Shown here: piece after piece, positions 16,273-23,079 of the stretch | How the letters are laid out: each line of letters starts with the position of its first letter | Numbering within the stretch: the stretch's first letter is position 1 | Assembly (NCBI RefSeq): GCF_011881725.1 | Contig: NZ_JAATUR010000043.1 | Span: 1 to 38,125, forward strand | Direction of reading: 5' to 3' | DNA: 38,125 nt | DNA from: Escherichia coli | GTDB taxonomy: Bacteria > Pseudomonadota > Gammaproteobacteria > Enterobacterales > Enterobacteriaceae | Notes under the pieces: model-generated | What the model was told of the DNA's origin: nothing | The model's database searches: none | The model's input: only the letters and a program-made list of their open reading frames with translations | Position numbers and translations under genes: made by a program

Positions 16273-17538
16273 ATGAAGATATTCTTCAGATACTTTCTTT
16301 TCTTTGCACTGTACTCTTGTTGTTATACAGCAAGCGCCGACACCGATGATAAGGTCGGTTATGTTGTTGGGAATAATTACGGTGTTGGACCTGGAGATCA
16401 AAAATGGCGTGAAACAGGTCCCAATGGAGATGTTACCGTCAAATTCCGGTATGGAGCAGGCACCAATAATTTAGTTTTTTATAAACCAACCCAACTTGGC
16501 CCAACCGGGGTGTCATTAACATGGGCGCAGTTAGATTCCGCTTCAGGTGGAGGTTTCCTTTACTGTAACAGGAGTGATTCCTCAAGCGGCGAGCCAATGC
16601 GTATTGAAAATAAAATGGTTGATTCCGGTAAAAGTTATGGTGGCCATAAACTATTTGAAACATCTGTCCCTGGACTTTATTACACATTAGCAATATCAAA
16701 CATTTGGTCAGCATATACAGTCACTAATGTCAGCTCGCCAATTTATATTGGCGATTCTACGTACCAGGCTTTTAAGTGGAGTGGTGAAAGTACGGAAACA
16801 CTACGTTGGACTTGCGACAATGCAAATACAAAAAATAAATATTGGGCCGTTGGCGGCGTTATGCAAACGCTCACAATTGAATTTTATACCGATACCAGCT
16901 TTAACCCGACAACGACTCAACAGGTAACATTGTCCAAAACAGATAATTATCTCTACTCATTCAAAGCATATGGTGCTGGCGTTGGTATCAACGATCACAG
17001 CTATTTTCTTAAAATAGACTTTGACCTGGCAAATATCGTATTAACAAACCCTACCTGTTTTACTGCTGCGCTTAGTGGCGGCTCACATGTAAGTGGTTCA
17101 ACAGTTGAAATGGGTGATTATACGCCTGCACAAATAAAAAATGGCGCAACACCGATTCCTTTTGATATCACGCTACAGAACTGTATTCGTGTTCGCAATA
17201 TAGAAACAAAACTCATTTCAGGAAAAGTAGGAACTGAAAACAAACAGCTGCTTGGCAATACTCTTACTGCAACCAGTGCGGCAAAAGGTGTCGGTGTGCT
17301 CATTGAAGGTCTGGCTAACAAGAAAAGTGCCCAAATGGTACTAAAACCTAATGATTCAACCTCTGTATATAAAGATTATGAAGAAGAAACTGATAGTTCA
17401 GACGGCGTTTATCCGGATAAAGGCAATGGAACATCTCAACCACTTCACTTCCAGGCAACGTTAAAACAAGACGGTAATATTGCTATAGAACCGGGAGATT
17501 TTAAAGCCACCAGTACTTTTCAGGTAACCTATCCCTGA
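16273..17538 (+). CDS. yadC: Tip adhesin of the Yad fimbria
   Basis: Two-domain adhesin of 421 residues placed last in the operon, like FimH. The signal peptide ends near TASA. Residues about 25-255 form a receptor-binding domain rich in Gly, Tyr and Thr; residues about 256-421 are a pilin domain with a Cys pair (TCFTAAL, NCIRVRN) and the C-terminal strand STFQVTYP. ATG 16273 has GGAG upstream; the frame opens from TTG 16249. From memory the pilin domain is close to K-12 YadC, but the N-terminal domain is strongly different, typical of diversifying adhesin lectin domains. The ligand is unknown. Confidence 0.9.
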   Translation: MKIFFRYFLFFALYSCCYTASADTDDKVGYVVGNNYGVGPGDQKWRETGPNGDVTVKFRYGAGTNNLVFYKPTQLGPTGVSLTWAQLDSASGGGFLYCNRSDSSSGEPMRIENKMVDSGKSYGGHKLFETSVPGLYYTLAISNIWSAYTVTNVSSPIYIGDSTYQAFKWSGESTETLRWTCDNANTKNKYWAVGGVMQTLTIEFYTDTSFNPTTTQQVTLSKTDNYLYSFKAYGAGVGINDHSYFLKIDFDLANIVLTNPTCFTAALSGGSHVSGSTVEMGDYTPAQIKNGATPIPFDITLQNCIRVRNIETKLISGKVGTENKQLLGNTLTATSAAKGVGVLIEGLANKKSAQMVLKPNDSTSVYKDYEEETDSSDGVYPDKGNGTSQPLHFQATLKQDGNIAIEPGDFKATSTFQVTYP

Positions 17539-17543
17539 TAGCA

Positions 17544-17576
17544 TTGTGGCATCGCCTGGTAATGGCGGTGCCACAA
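17544..17576 (+). terminator. Hairpin at the end of the fimbrial operon
   Basis: TTGTGGCA-T-CGCC and GGCG-G-TGCCACAA pair as 8 bp, a T-G wobble and 4 bp around a 7-base loop, five bases after the yadC stop. No T tract follows on the plus strand, so termination may be Rho-assisted, or the hairpin may protect the mRNA end. Confidence 0.5.
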
Positions 17577-17650
17577 CAGAGAAATCATTGCCCCCACCAA
17601 TGTGACTGATAAAATGCCAGACAGCACAACATCATTTATCAGGATACGTT

Positions 17651-18445
17651 ATGAAACCAACCACCATTGCTTCATTGCAGAAATGCAAACAGGAAAAGAA
17701 ACGCTTCGCGACCATCACGGCTTATGACTATAGCTTCGCGAAACTATTTGCTGATGAAGGGCTTAACGTCATGCTGGTCGGCGACTCACTGGGGATGACC
17801 GTTCAGGGACATGATTCCACCCTTCCCGTTACCGTTGCCGATATCGCCTACCACACCGCCGCCGTACGCCGCGGTGCGCCAAACTGCCTGTTGCTGGCTG
17901 ATCTGCCGTTTATGGCCTATGCCACGCCGGAACAAGCCTTTGAAAACGCCGCAACGGTAATGCGTGCAGGTGCAAACATGGTCAAAATTGAAGGTGGCGC
18001 ATGGCTGGTCGAAACCGTACAAATGCTGACTGAACGCGCGGTTCCGGTATGTGGTCATTTAGGTTTAACACCGCAGTCAGTAAATATTTTCGGCGGCTAC
18101 AAAGTACAAGGACGCGGCGATGAAGCGGGCGACCAGCTTCTTAGCGATGCATTAGCCTTAGAAGCGGCAGGCGCGCAGTTGCTGGTACTGGAATGCGTAC
18201 CGGTAGAGCTGGCAAAACGCATTACCGAAGCGCTGGCGATTCCGGTTATCGGCATTGGCGCGGGCAACGTGACCGACGGACAGATCCTGGTGATGCACGA
18301 TGCCTTTGGTATTACCGGCGGTCACATTCCTAAATTCGCTAAAAATTTCCTCGCAGAAACGGGCGACATCCGCGCTGCTGTGCGGCAGTATATGGCCGAG
18401 GTCGAGTCCGGTGTTTACCCGGGCGAAGAACACAGTTTCCACTAA
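17651..18445 (+). CDS. panB: 3-methyl-2-oxobutanoate hydroxymethyltransferase
   Basis: First committed step of pantothenate synthesis: 2-oxoisovalerate plus methylenetetrahydrofolate gives ketopantoate. A 264-residue TIM-barrel, Mg-dependent enzyme; family blocks visible are TAYDYSFAKLFADEG, VGDSLGM with the metal-binding Asp, and KIEGG. ATG 17651 has AGGA upstream. It lies 11 bp before panC and forms an operon with it. It begins 112 bp after the fimbrial operon, which marks a sharp return to higher GC and ordinary codon use. Confidence 0.97.
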   Translation: MKPTTIASLQKCKQEKKRFATITAYDYSFAKLFADEGLNVMLVGDSLGMTVQGHDSTLPVTVADIAYHTAAVRRGAPNCLLLADLPFMAYATPEQAFENAATVMRAGANMVKIEGGAWLVETVQMLTERAVPVCGHLGLTPQSVNIFGGYKVQGRGDEAGDQLLSDALALEAAGAQLLVLECVPVELAKRITEALAIPVIGIGAGNVTDGQILVMHDAFGITGGHIPKFAKNFLAETGDIRAAVRQYMAEVESGVYPGEEHSFH

Positions 18446-18456
18446 GGAGTTACGTT

Positions 18457-19308
18457 GTGTTAATTATCGAAACCCTGCCGCTGCTGCGTCAGCAAATTCG
18501 TCGCCTGCGTATGGAAGGCAAGCGTGTAGCGCTGGTGCCGACAATGGGCAACCTGCACGATGGACATATGAAACTGGTCGAAGAAGCCAAAGCCCGCGCC
18601 GATGTGGTCGTCGTCAGTATTTTCGTTAACCCGATGCAGTTTGACCGTCCGGAAGATCTGGCTCGCTATCCACGCACCTTGCAGGAAGACTGCGAGAAGC
18701 TTAACAAACGTAAAGTGGATTTGGTTTTCGCTCCCTCGGTAAAAGAGATCTATCCGAACGGTACAGAAACCCATACCTATGTTGATGTTCCCGGCCTTTC
18801 TACCATGCTGGAAGGTGCCAGCCGTCCAGGGCATTTTCGCGGAGTGTCGACTATCGTCAGCAAGCTGTTTAACCTGGTCCAGCCGGACATCGCCTGCTTC
18901 GGCGAAAAAGATTTTCAGCAACTGGCGCTGATCCGCAAAATGGTAGCCGACATGGGCTTCGATATCGAGATTGTCGGCGTACCAATTATGCGCGCTAAAG
19001 ACGGTCTGGCGCTCAGTTCCCGCAATGGTTATCTGACCGCGGAACAACGTAAAATTGCGCCTGGCCTTTACAAGGTATTAAGTTCGATTGCCGACAAATT
19101 GCAGGCGGGCGAGCGAGATCTCGATGAAATTATCGCCATTGCGGGGCAAGAGCTAAATGAAAAAGGCTTCCGCGCCGATGATATTCAGATTCGTGATGCC
19201 GACACATTGCTGGAAGTTTCGGAAAACAGCAAACGGGCAGTCATTCTGGTCGCCGCCTGGCTTGGCGATGCTCGCCTGATTGATAACAAAATGGTTGAAC
19301 TGGCGTAA
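18457..19308 (+). CDS. panC: Pantothenate synthetase
   Basis: Condenses pantoate with beta-alanine using ATP through a pantoyl-adenylate. The 283-residue protein carries the nucleotidyltransferase HIGH-type motif in TMGNLHDGHMKL, NPMQF for pantoate binding, GEKDFQQL and the LSSRN loop in the KMSKS place. It begins at GTG 18457 with AAGGAG upstream. It follows panB closely; the beta-alanine supplier panD lies 1.6 kb further on, beyond the rpn genes. Confidence 0.97.
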   Translation: MLIIETLPLLRQQIRRLRMEGKRVALVPTMGNLHDGHMKLVEEAKARADVVVVSIFVNPMQFDRPEDLARYPRTLQEDCEKLNKRKVDLVFAPSVKEIYPNGTETHTYVDVPGLSTMLEGASRPGHFRGVSTIVSKLFNLVQPDIACFGEKDFQQLALIRKMVADMGFDIEIVGVPIMRAKDGLALSSRNGYLTAEQRKIAPGLYKVLSSIADKLQAGERDLDEIIAIAGQELNEKGFRADDIQIRDADTLLEVSENSKRAVILVAAWLGDARLIDNKMVELA

Positions 19309-19313
19309 TACTT

Positions 19314-19350
19314 AACTGGCGCTACGGCTGATGGCGCCAGTTATTAATTT
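19314..19350 (+). terminator. Intrinsic terminator of panBC
   Basis: A 9-bp stem AACTGGCGC/GCGCCAGTT (19314-19322 with 19334-19342) around an 11-base loop is followed by ATTAATTT, six bases past the panC stop. It separates panBC from the oppositely oriented rpn fragment. Confidence 0.7.
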
Positions 19351-19390
19351 GCCACGCCATCTGTAAGCGATTACTCATAACGCAGGCAAC

Positions 19391-19618
19391 TTAGTTAATC
19401 AGCTTATCAACTTCAGCAAGAGGTAAATTTGCCATCTCTGCAACGTCTTCCCGAGACATCCCTTTATTCAGAAGACGCTGGGCGAATTCCTGCCTTTCCT
19501 CTTGTCTTGCCTCCTGTCGCCCTTCCTGTCTTCCTTCCTTTCTTCCCTTCTCAATCCCCTTCTCTTCAAACCACTGCGCCAGCGTCTGTCTGGTTTCTCT
19601 CCGTGCGGTTATGTCCAT
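19391..19618 (-). CDS. Stand-alone RpnC C-terminal (RpnS-like) protein, 75 aa
   Basis: A short gene whose last 64 residues nearly repeat the C-terminus of rpnC upstream: TLAQWFE, KGIEKG, five four-residue G/A/E-RQE (one RKE) units, then the helical end MSREDVAEMANLPLAE. It has no nuclease domain. ATG 19618 is preceded by AAGGGA five bases away, and its first ten residues (MDITARRETR) are not those of RpnC. In Rpn proteins a C-terminal product made from an internal start binds and inhibits the full-length nuclease; this would be a separately encoded version. Alternatively it is the leftover 3' end of a deleted second rpn gene. The open frame and good ribosome-binding site favour expression, but I have no proof. 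Forty-three bases separate it from rpnC. Confidence 0.65.
   Translation of the reverse strand: MDITARRETRQTLAQWFEEKGIEKGRKEGRQEGRQEARQEERQEFAQRLLNKGMSREDVAEMANLPLAEVDKLIN
19487..19546 (-). repeat. 12-bp tandem repeats in the short rpn copy
   Basis: Five 12-bp units based on GGAAGACAGGAA encode GRKE, GRQE, GRQE, ARQE and ERQE. The downstream rpnC copy has six units, so copy number differs between the two, as expected from slippage. Confidence 0.85.
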
Positions 19619-19661
19619 AGGTTCCCTTAATTATCCGGCTATAACTGATAACGCAGACAAG

Positions 19662-19874
19662 TTAGTTAATCAGTTTATCAATCTCAGCAAGAGGTAAATT
19701 TGCCATCTCTGCAACATCTTCCCGAGACATCCCTTTACTCAGAAGACGCAGGGCGAATTCCTGCCTTTCCTCTTGTCTTGCCTCCTGTCGCCCTTCCTGT
19801 CTTCCTTCCTGCCTTCCTTCCTGTCTTCCCTTCTCAATCCCCTTCGCTTCAAACCACTGCGCCAGCGTCATCAT
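19662..19874 (-). CDS. Predicted intragenic antitoxin RpnC-S (internal start of rpnC)
   Basis: In frame within rpnC, ATG-ATG at 19874 and 19871 is preceded by GGAGGGGAGTCT (19875-19886), a much stronger ribosome-binding site than most in this window. The product would be 70 residues: MMTLAQWFEAKG, the RQE repeats and the C-terminal helices. For the Rpn family, small proteins made from internal starts have been shown to form dimers and block the full-length toxin. I infer the same here; in this sequence only the start signal is seen. Confidence 0.7.
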   Translation of the reverse strand: MMTLAQWFEAKGIEKGRQEGRQEGRQEGRQEARQEERQEFALRLLSKGMSREDVAEMANLPLAEIDKLIN

Positions 19875-20594
19875 AGACTCCCCTCCCGTTTCCCTGTCTC
19901 TCACCACACCGTAAAACAAATCCGCTTGTTCAGTATGACCGCGTTGCAGCATATAGTTTTGCATGGCAACTAACTGACTTCCGCTAGTGTACCCTTCGTC
20001 AATCAGCGTGACCAGTTGCTCCAGCAATAACATTAAGTCGCGCTGGCGAATGTGTTTTTGCAGCAGTTCAAGAATCGCAATCCGCCGATGTTGCATGATT
20101 TCGTCATCGGGAGTGATGGTAATGTCCACCAGCGGGAAAGGACTGTTGTAGACACGTCGCGCCAGTTCCGGCGAGTAAAACATATCAAACCAGCACATTG
20201 AGAGTGGATAAGGCGTGGCCTCGCCCTGATAAAAGAGAATCGGCACCACCAACGGCAGCTTATCGTGGTCAGCCTCCAGATGTCGGTGCATGGCGGCAAT
20301 AGAGTAGCGCATCATACGAAAGGCCATTTTCTTATCCGGCTTGCTTTGGTGTTCAATCACAACATGCAGATAGCCCGTATTTCCCTGCATTTGTACAGAA
20401 TAGAGCACATCAGTGCTGTGTCCTTTCAGGCTCTCTTCGATAAAACTCCCCGACTCTAAATGAAGCGTATCGAGATCACATAGTTCACGTAGTTCCGCTG
20501 GTAAATGTATCGCCAGAAAGTCGCGAGCCGTCTCCGCATGCATTAAAAATTGTTTAAATACCGCGTCATGCGGTGTGGTACTCGGTGCGTCCAT
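19662..20594 (-). CDS. rpnC: Recombination-promoting nuclease / putative transposase RpnC (YadD)
   Basis: Rpn (PDDEXK, transposase_31) family nuclease of 310 residues, related to RpnA, which cuts DNA and raises RecA-independent recombination; Rpn proteins also act in phage defence. The core is visible as Asp 62 in HSTDVLYSVQ and Glu 81-x-Gln 83 with Lys 85 in VVIEHQSK, followed by MAFRMMRYS. The C-terminus is a helical tail with six G/A/E-RQE repeats. ATG 20594 has GGCAGGGAAG just upstream; a longer frame from 20663 is less likely. Inside the gene, an ATG pair at 19874/19871 follows GGAGGGGAG, giving a 70-residue C-terminal protein. Placed between panC and panD but on the opposite strand. Confidence 0.92.
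   Translation of the reverse strand: MDAPSTTPHDAVFKQFLMHAETARDFLAIHLPAELRELCDLDTLHLESGSFIEESLKGHSTDVLYSVQMQGNTGYLHVVIEHQSKPDKKMAFRMMRYSIAAMHRHLEADHDKLPLVVPILFYQGEATPYPLSMCWFDMFYSPELARRVYNSPFPLVDITITPDDEIMQHRRIAILELLQKHIRQRDLMLLLEQLVTLIDEGYTSGSQLVAMQNYMLQRGHTEQADLFYGVVRDRETGGESMMTLAQWFEAKGIEKGRQEGRQEGRQEGRQEARQEERQEFALRLLSKGMSREDVAEMANLPLAEIDKLIN
19758..19829 (-). repeat. 12-bp tandem repeats in rpnC
   Basis: Six 12-bp units encode GRQE four times, then ARQE and ERQE. The K-12 gene, from memory, has a shorter and different segment here. Because the repeat lies downstream of the internal start, changes in copy number alter both the full-length and the short product. Confidence 0.9.
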
Positions 20595-20867
20595 CTTCCC
20601 TGCCTTCCGTGTTGCCCTGTGTGAAGGTAGTATCCGGCCAATATGCGCTATCGTCTGCCGCATCTTTGTTGTTTACCGAGCAGCGTTCAGAGAAATTTCA
20701 ATCAGTTACAGGCATTGCATGGCACGCTTCGGCGCGGCACGCAAACTGCCGGTGCAAATGCCATCAGATCAGTAGACACTTATCAAAAATCGGGCAATAC
20801 TGCGTGAGAATTTCCTCAAAGCAGGCACCGCCTGCTTCGTTAACGACAGGGTAGAAAGGTAGAAGTT

Positions 20868-21248
20868 ATGATTCGCACGATGCTGCAGGGCAAACTCCAC
20901 CGCGTGAAAGTGACTCAGGCGGACCTGCACTATGAAGGTTCTTGCGCCATTGACCAGGATTTTCTTGACGCAGCCGGTATTCTCGAAAACGAAGCCATTG
21001 ATATCTGGAATGTCACCAACGGCAAGCGTTTCTCCACCTATGCCATCGCGGCAGAACGCGGTTCGAGAATTATTTCTGTCAACGGTGCGGCGGCCCACTG
21101 CGCCAGCGTTGGCGATATTGTCATCATCGCCAGTTTCGTCACCATGTCAGATGAAGAGGCGCGTACCTGGCGGCCAAACGTTGCCTATTTTGAAGGCGAC
21201 AATGAAATGAAACGTACCGCGAAAGCGATTCCGGTTCAGGTTGCCTGA
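20868..21248 (+). CDS. panD: Aspartate 1-decarboxylase proenzyme
   Basis: Makes beta-alanine for pantothenate. It is a pyruvoyl enzyme: the 126-residue chain self-cleaves at Gly 24-Ser 25, seen here in YEGSCAIDQ, turning Ser 25 into the pyruvoyl group. ATG 20868 has AAGGTAGAAG upstream. Its promoter must lie in the 273-bp gap divergent from rpnC. The stop is 3 bp from the yadE stop on the other strand, so the two transcripts converge with essentially no spacer and probably overlap. Confidence 0.97.
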   Translation: MIRTMLQGKLHRVKVTQADLHYEGSCAIDQDFLDAAGILENEAIDIWNVTNGKRFSTYAIAAERGSRIISVNGAAAHCASVGDIVIIASFVTMSDEEARTWRPNVAYFEGDNEMKRTAKAIPVQVA

Positions 21249-21251
21249 TAA

Positions 21252-22478
21252 TCATCCCTGCGGCTGGTTACTCACCAGCCGCGACATCGTCTCCAGCGAA
21301 TCTGTTCTTAATATATACAGCCGCTTTAATAAATACGGATTATCCCCTGGTTTTACTTTACCTTTCATTGTCGTCACCGCCAGATGAAATCCGGCATCAT
21401 TTGCCGCCCTCACGGCTTTGTCATTAAATCCGCCAAACGGATACGAAAGATATAAGACATGCGGATTAAATTGGTTTAACGCCCGGCGAGAGCGTTCGAA
21501 ATCAAACAGAATATTATGCTCACTGCGGCTGAGTAATATGGGTCGCCGATAACCATCAACCCGATGCAAAAAATGGGTATGTGACTGGAAATCAAAAACA
21601 CCGCTGACCTCACGCAGTTCAGAAATACTCATAAACTGTAATGACTGCGGATTCCATTTCTGTGGATGACGTTTGATGCGCGAGGTAATAATAAACGCCG
21701 TCGCTTTCATGCCATATTGTTTCAGAATGGGGTACGCATAGCGACTCACTGATTTCAAGCCATCATCAAACGTCAGCACCACCGCACGAGCCGGAAGATT
21801 CATCGAATTACGCAAATACCCTTCCAGTTGATACAAGGTTAACGTGGTGTATCCACGATCGCGCAACCAGGTCATCTGGTTACTGAAAGCACGCACCGAC
21901 GTCGTGGTCGAAGTATGACGAAAACGGGTGTTCTCTTCATCGCGTAAAATATGATGGTAGGTCAATACAGGAATACCGTTATCCTGCTGCGCATCCAGCG
22001 CGCTGATATAGGCCAGACGTTCGCCAATACGAATTTGATACCATGTTTGATTCAGGCGATCTTTCAATTTATTAATAATGGGATAACGCAAATTATCGGC
22101 CAGCACGCCAAATGGCGCACTACTCGCATCAGGCGCGTTGTATACCGGTGTATCTTTCCATGTAATAAGATTTTGGTTACTCAGTGGCTTATTCAGATCT
22201 CCCAGGCCATCTTCAACTTTTTGCCGCCCTTGTACAGGTTCCAGATGCTCTTTATCAATATACCCCGTAGCAAAACCAAAGTTGAATTCATAATAATCGG
22301 CTGCCGTTGGGATGACCGAAATAATTTGCCCGGCGCGAATGTTGCCGACGGTTACCGTTTTATCGCCAATTTTTCCCCAGATAGCCGCATCCTGGATGGT
22401 TTGCATATAACGCGCGGGAAGCGCTGCGCCGACACCAGATGAAACCAGCAGCAGTAATACAATAATCTTTTTAATCAT
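21252..22478 (-). CDS. yadE: Predicted polysaccharide deacetylase YadE
   Basis: A 408-residue exported protein. A signal peptide ends near GVGA-ALPA, with no lipobox Cys. Residues about 20-150 look like an SH3-type region (GNIRAGQIISV, WYQIRIGERLAYIS). Residues about 170-400 are a NodB carbohydrate esterase 4 domain with VLTYHHI, the metal-binding Asp motif LTFDDGLKS and SHTH. These carry the catalytic Asp and the His-x-x-x-His-type metal site. The substrate is unknown. It starts at ATG 22478 with no strong ribosome-binding site and follows yadI by 56 bp, so the genes may be co-transcribed. Confidence 0.88.
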   Translation of the reverse strand: MIKKIIVLLLLVSSGVGAALPARYMQTIQDAAIWGKIGDKTVTVGNIRAGQIISVIPTAADYYEFNFGFATGYIDKEHLEPVQGRQKVEDGLGDLNKPLSNQNLITWKDTPVYNAPDASSAPFGVLADNLRYPIINKLKDRLNQTWYQIRIGERLAYISALDAQQDNGIPVLTYHHILRDEENTRFRHTSTTTSVRAFSNQMTWLRDRGYTTLTLYQLEGYLRNSMNLPARAVVLTFDDGLKSVSRYAYPILKQYGMKATAFIITSRIKRHPQKWNPQSLQFMSISELREVSGVFDFQSHTHFLHRVDGYRRPILLSRSEHNILFDFERSRRALNQFNPHVLYLSYPFGGFNDKAVRAANDAGFHLAVTTMKGKVKPGDNPYLLKRLYILRTDSLETMSRLVSNQPQG

Positions 22479-22534
22479 GAGAAAACGACCAGGCGAGAAA
22501 CAACGCCGCTAGTGTAGCAAACTCGGAATGCGGT

Positions 22535-22975
22535 TTAATATTCGAACCAATTATGCTTGAGGACAAAGGGTGGATTTTTTTGTTGTTGGTGCCACAGACT
22601 ACTGACTTCCGGCCCCCCCAGTTCGACAATTCGCTCGCGAAACTCCGCGCTGGATAACGTTTCACGGTAGGCCATCATCTGTTCAATTAACGGTAACGTG
22701 ACGCCTGAAATCACTTCGCAACGGGAATGTTTGTGGCTTAATAATGACGCAACGCGATAAGGCGCAGCACCTGCAATATCGGTTAAAAAGATTACCCCAT
22801 CGCCAGAATCTGTCTCATGCAAAGCATCGCACATCATGCGACTGAGCATATTAGAGCTTAATCCACGCCAGAAATTCACCGCCCGGCACTGAAGAAGCGA
22901 ACCGTTTTTTTTCTCCAGCGCATCAAGCATCTCAAGCGCCCGCTCGTCGTGACAGGTAATTACCCAACCTAGCAT
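22535..22975 (-). CDS. yadI: PTS EIIA-like protein YadI (mannose family)
   Basis: A 146-residue protein related to the EIIA domain of mannose-type PTS transporters. His 9 in WVITCHDER corresponds to the phosphorylated His near the N-terminus of EIIA(Man). The EIIA-Man pattern GVIFLTDIAGAAPYRVA follows, then EVISGVTLPLIEQMM. No EIIB, EIIC or EIID gene is nearby, so it is an orphan component and its target is unknown. ATG 22975 has AAGGAGG nine bases upstream. The gene lies between a terminator after yadH and yadE. Confidence 0.88.
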   Translation of the reverse strand: MLGWVITCHDERALEMLDALEKKNGSLLQCRAVNFWRGLSSNMLSRMMCDALHETDSGDGVIFLTDIAGAAPYRVASLLSHKHSRCEVISGVTLPLIEQMMAYRETLSSAEFRERIVELGGPEVSSLWHQQQKNPPFVLKHNWFEY

Positions 22976-23036
22976 CGCCAGCCTCCTTAGCCGAAAATCA
23001 GTCTACCCTGACCATAGTTGATAAAGGGTGATAGTC

Positions 23037-23072
23037 GTCAAAACTCCTCTCCCCCAAATCCAGAGGAGAGGA
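23037..23072 (-). terminator. Terminator after yadGH
   Basis: TCCTCTCC and GGAGAGGA (23045-23052 with 23065-23072) form an 8-bp stem. On the minus strand it is followed by GTTTTGAC, a short T run. It lies eight bases past the yadH stop. Confidence 0.6.
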
Positions 23073-23079
23073 AATAGCC

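Noticed and set aside
18460..19047. A 195-codon minus-strand frame within panC
   Set aside because: Complementary shadow of panC with no ribosome-binding site and no family resemblance.
19487..19829. The repeats as a CRISPR array
   Set aside because: Units are contiguous 12-mers inside coding frames with no spacers, and no cas genes are present.
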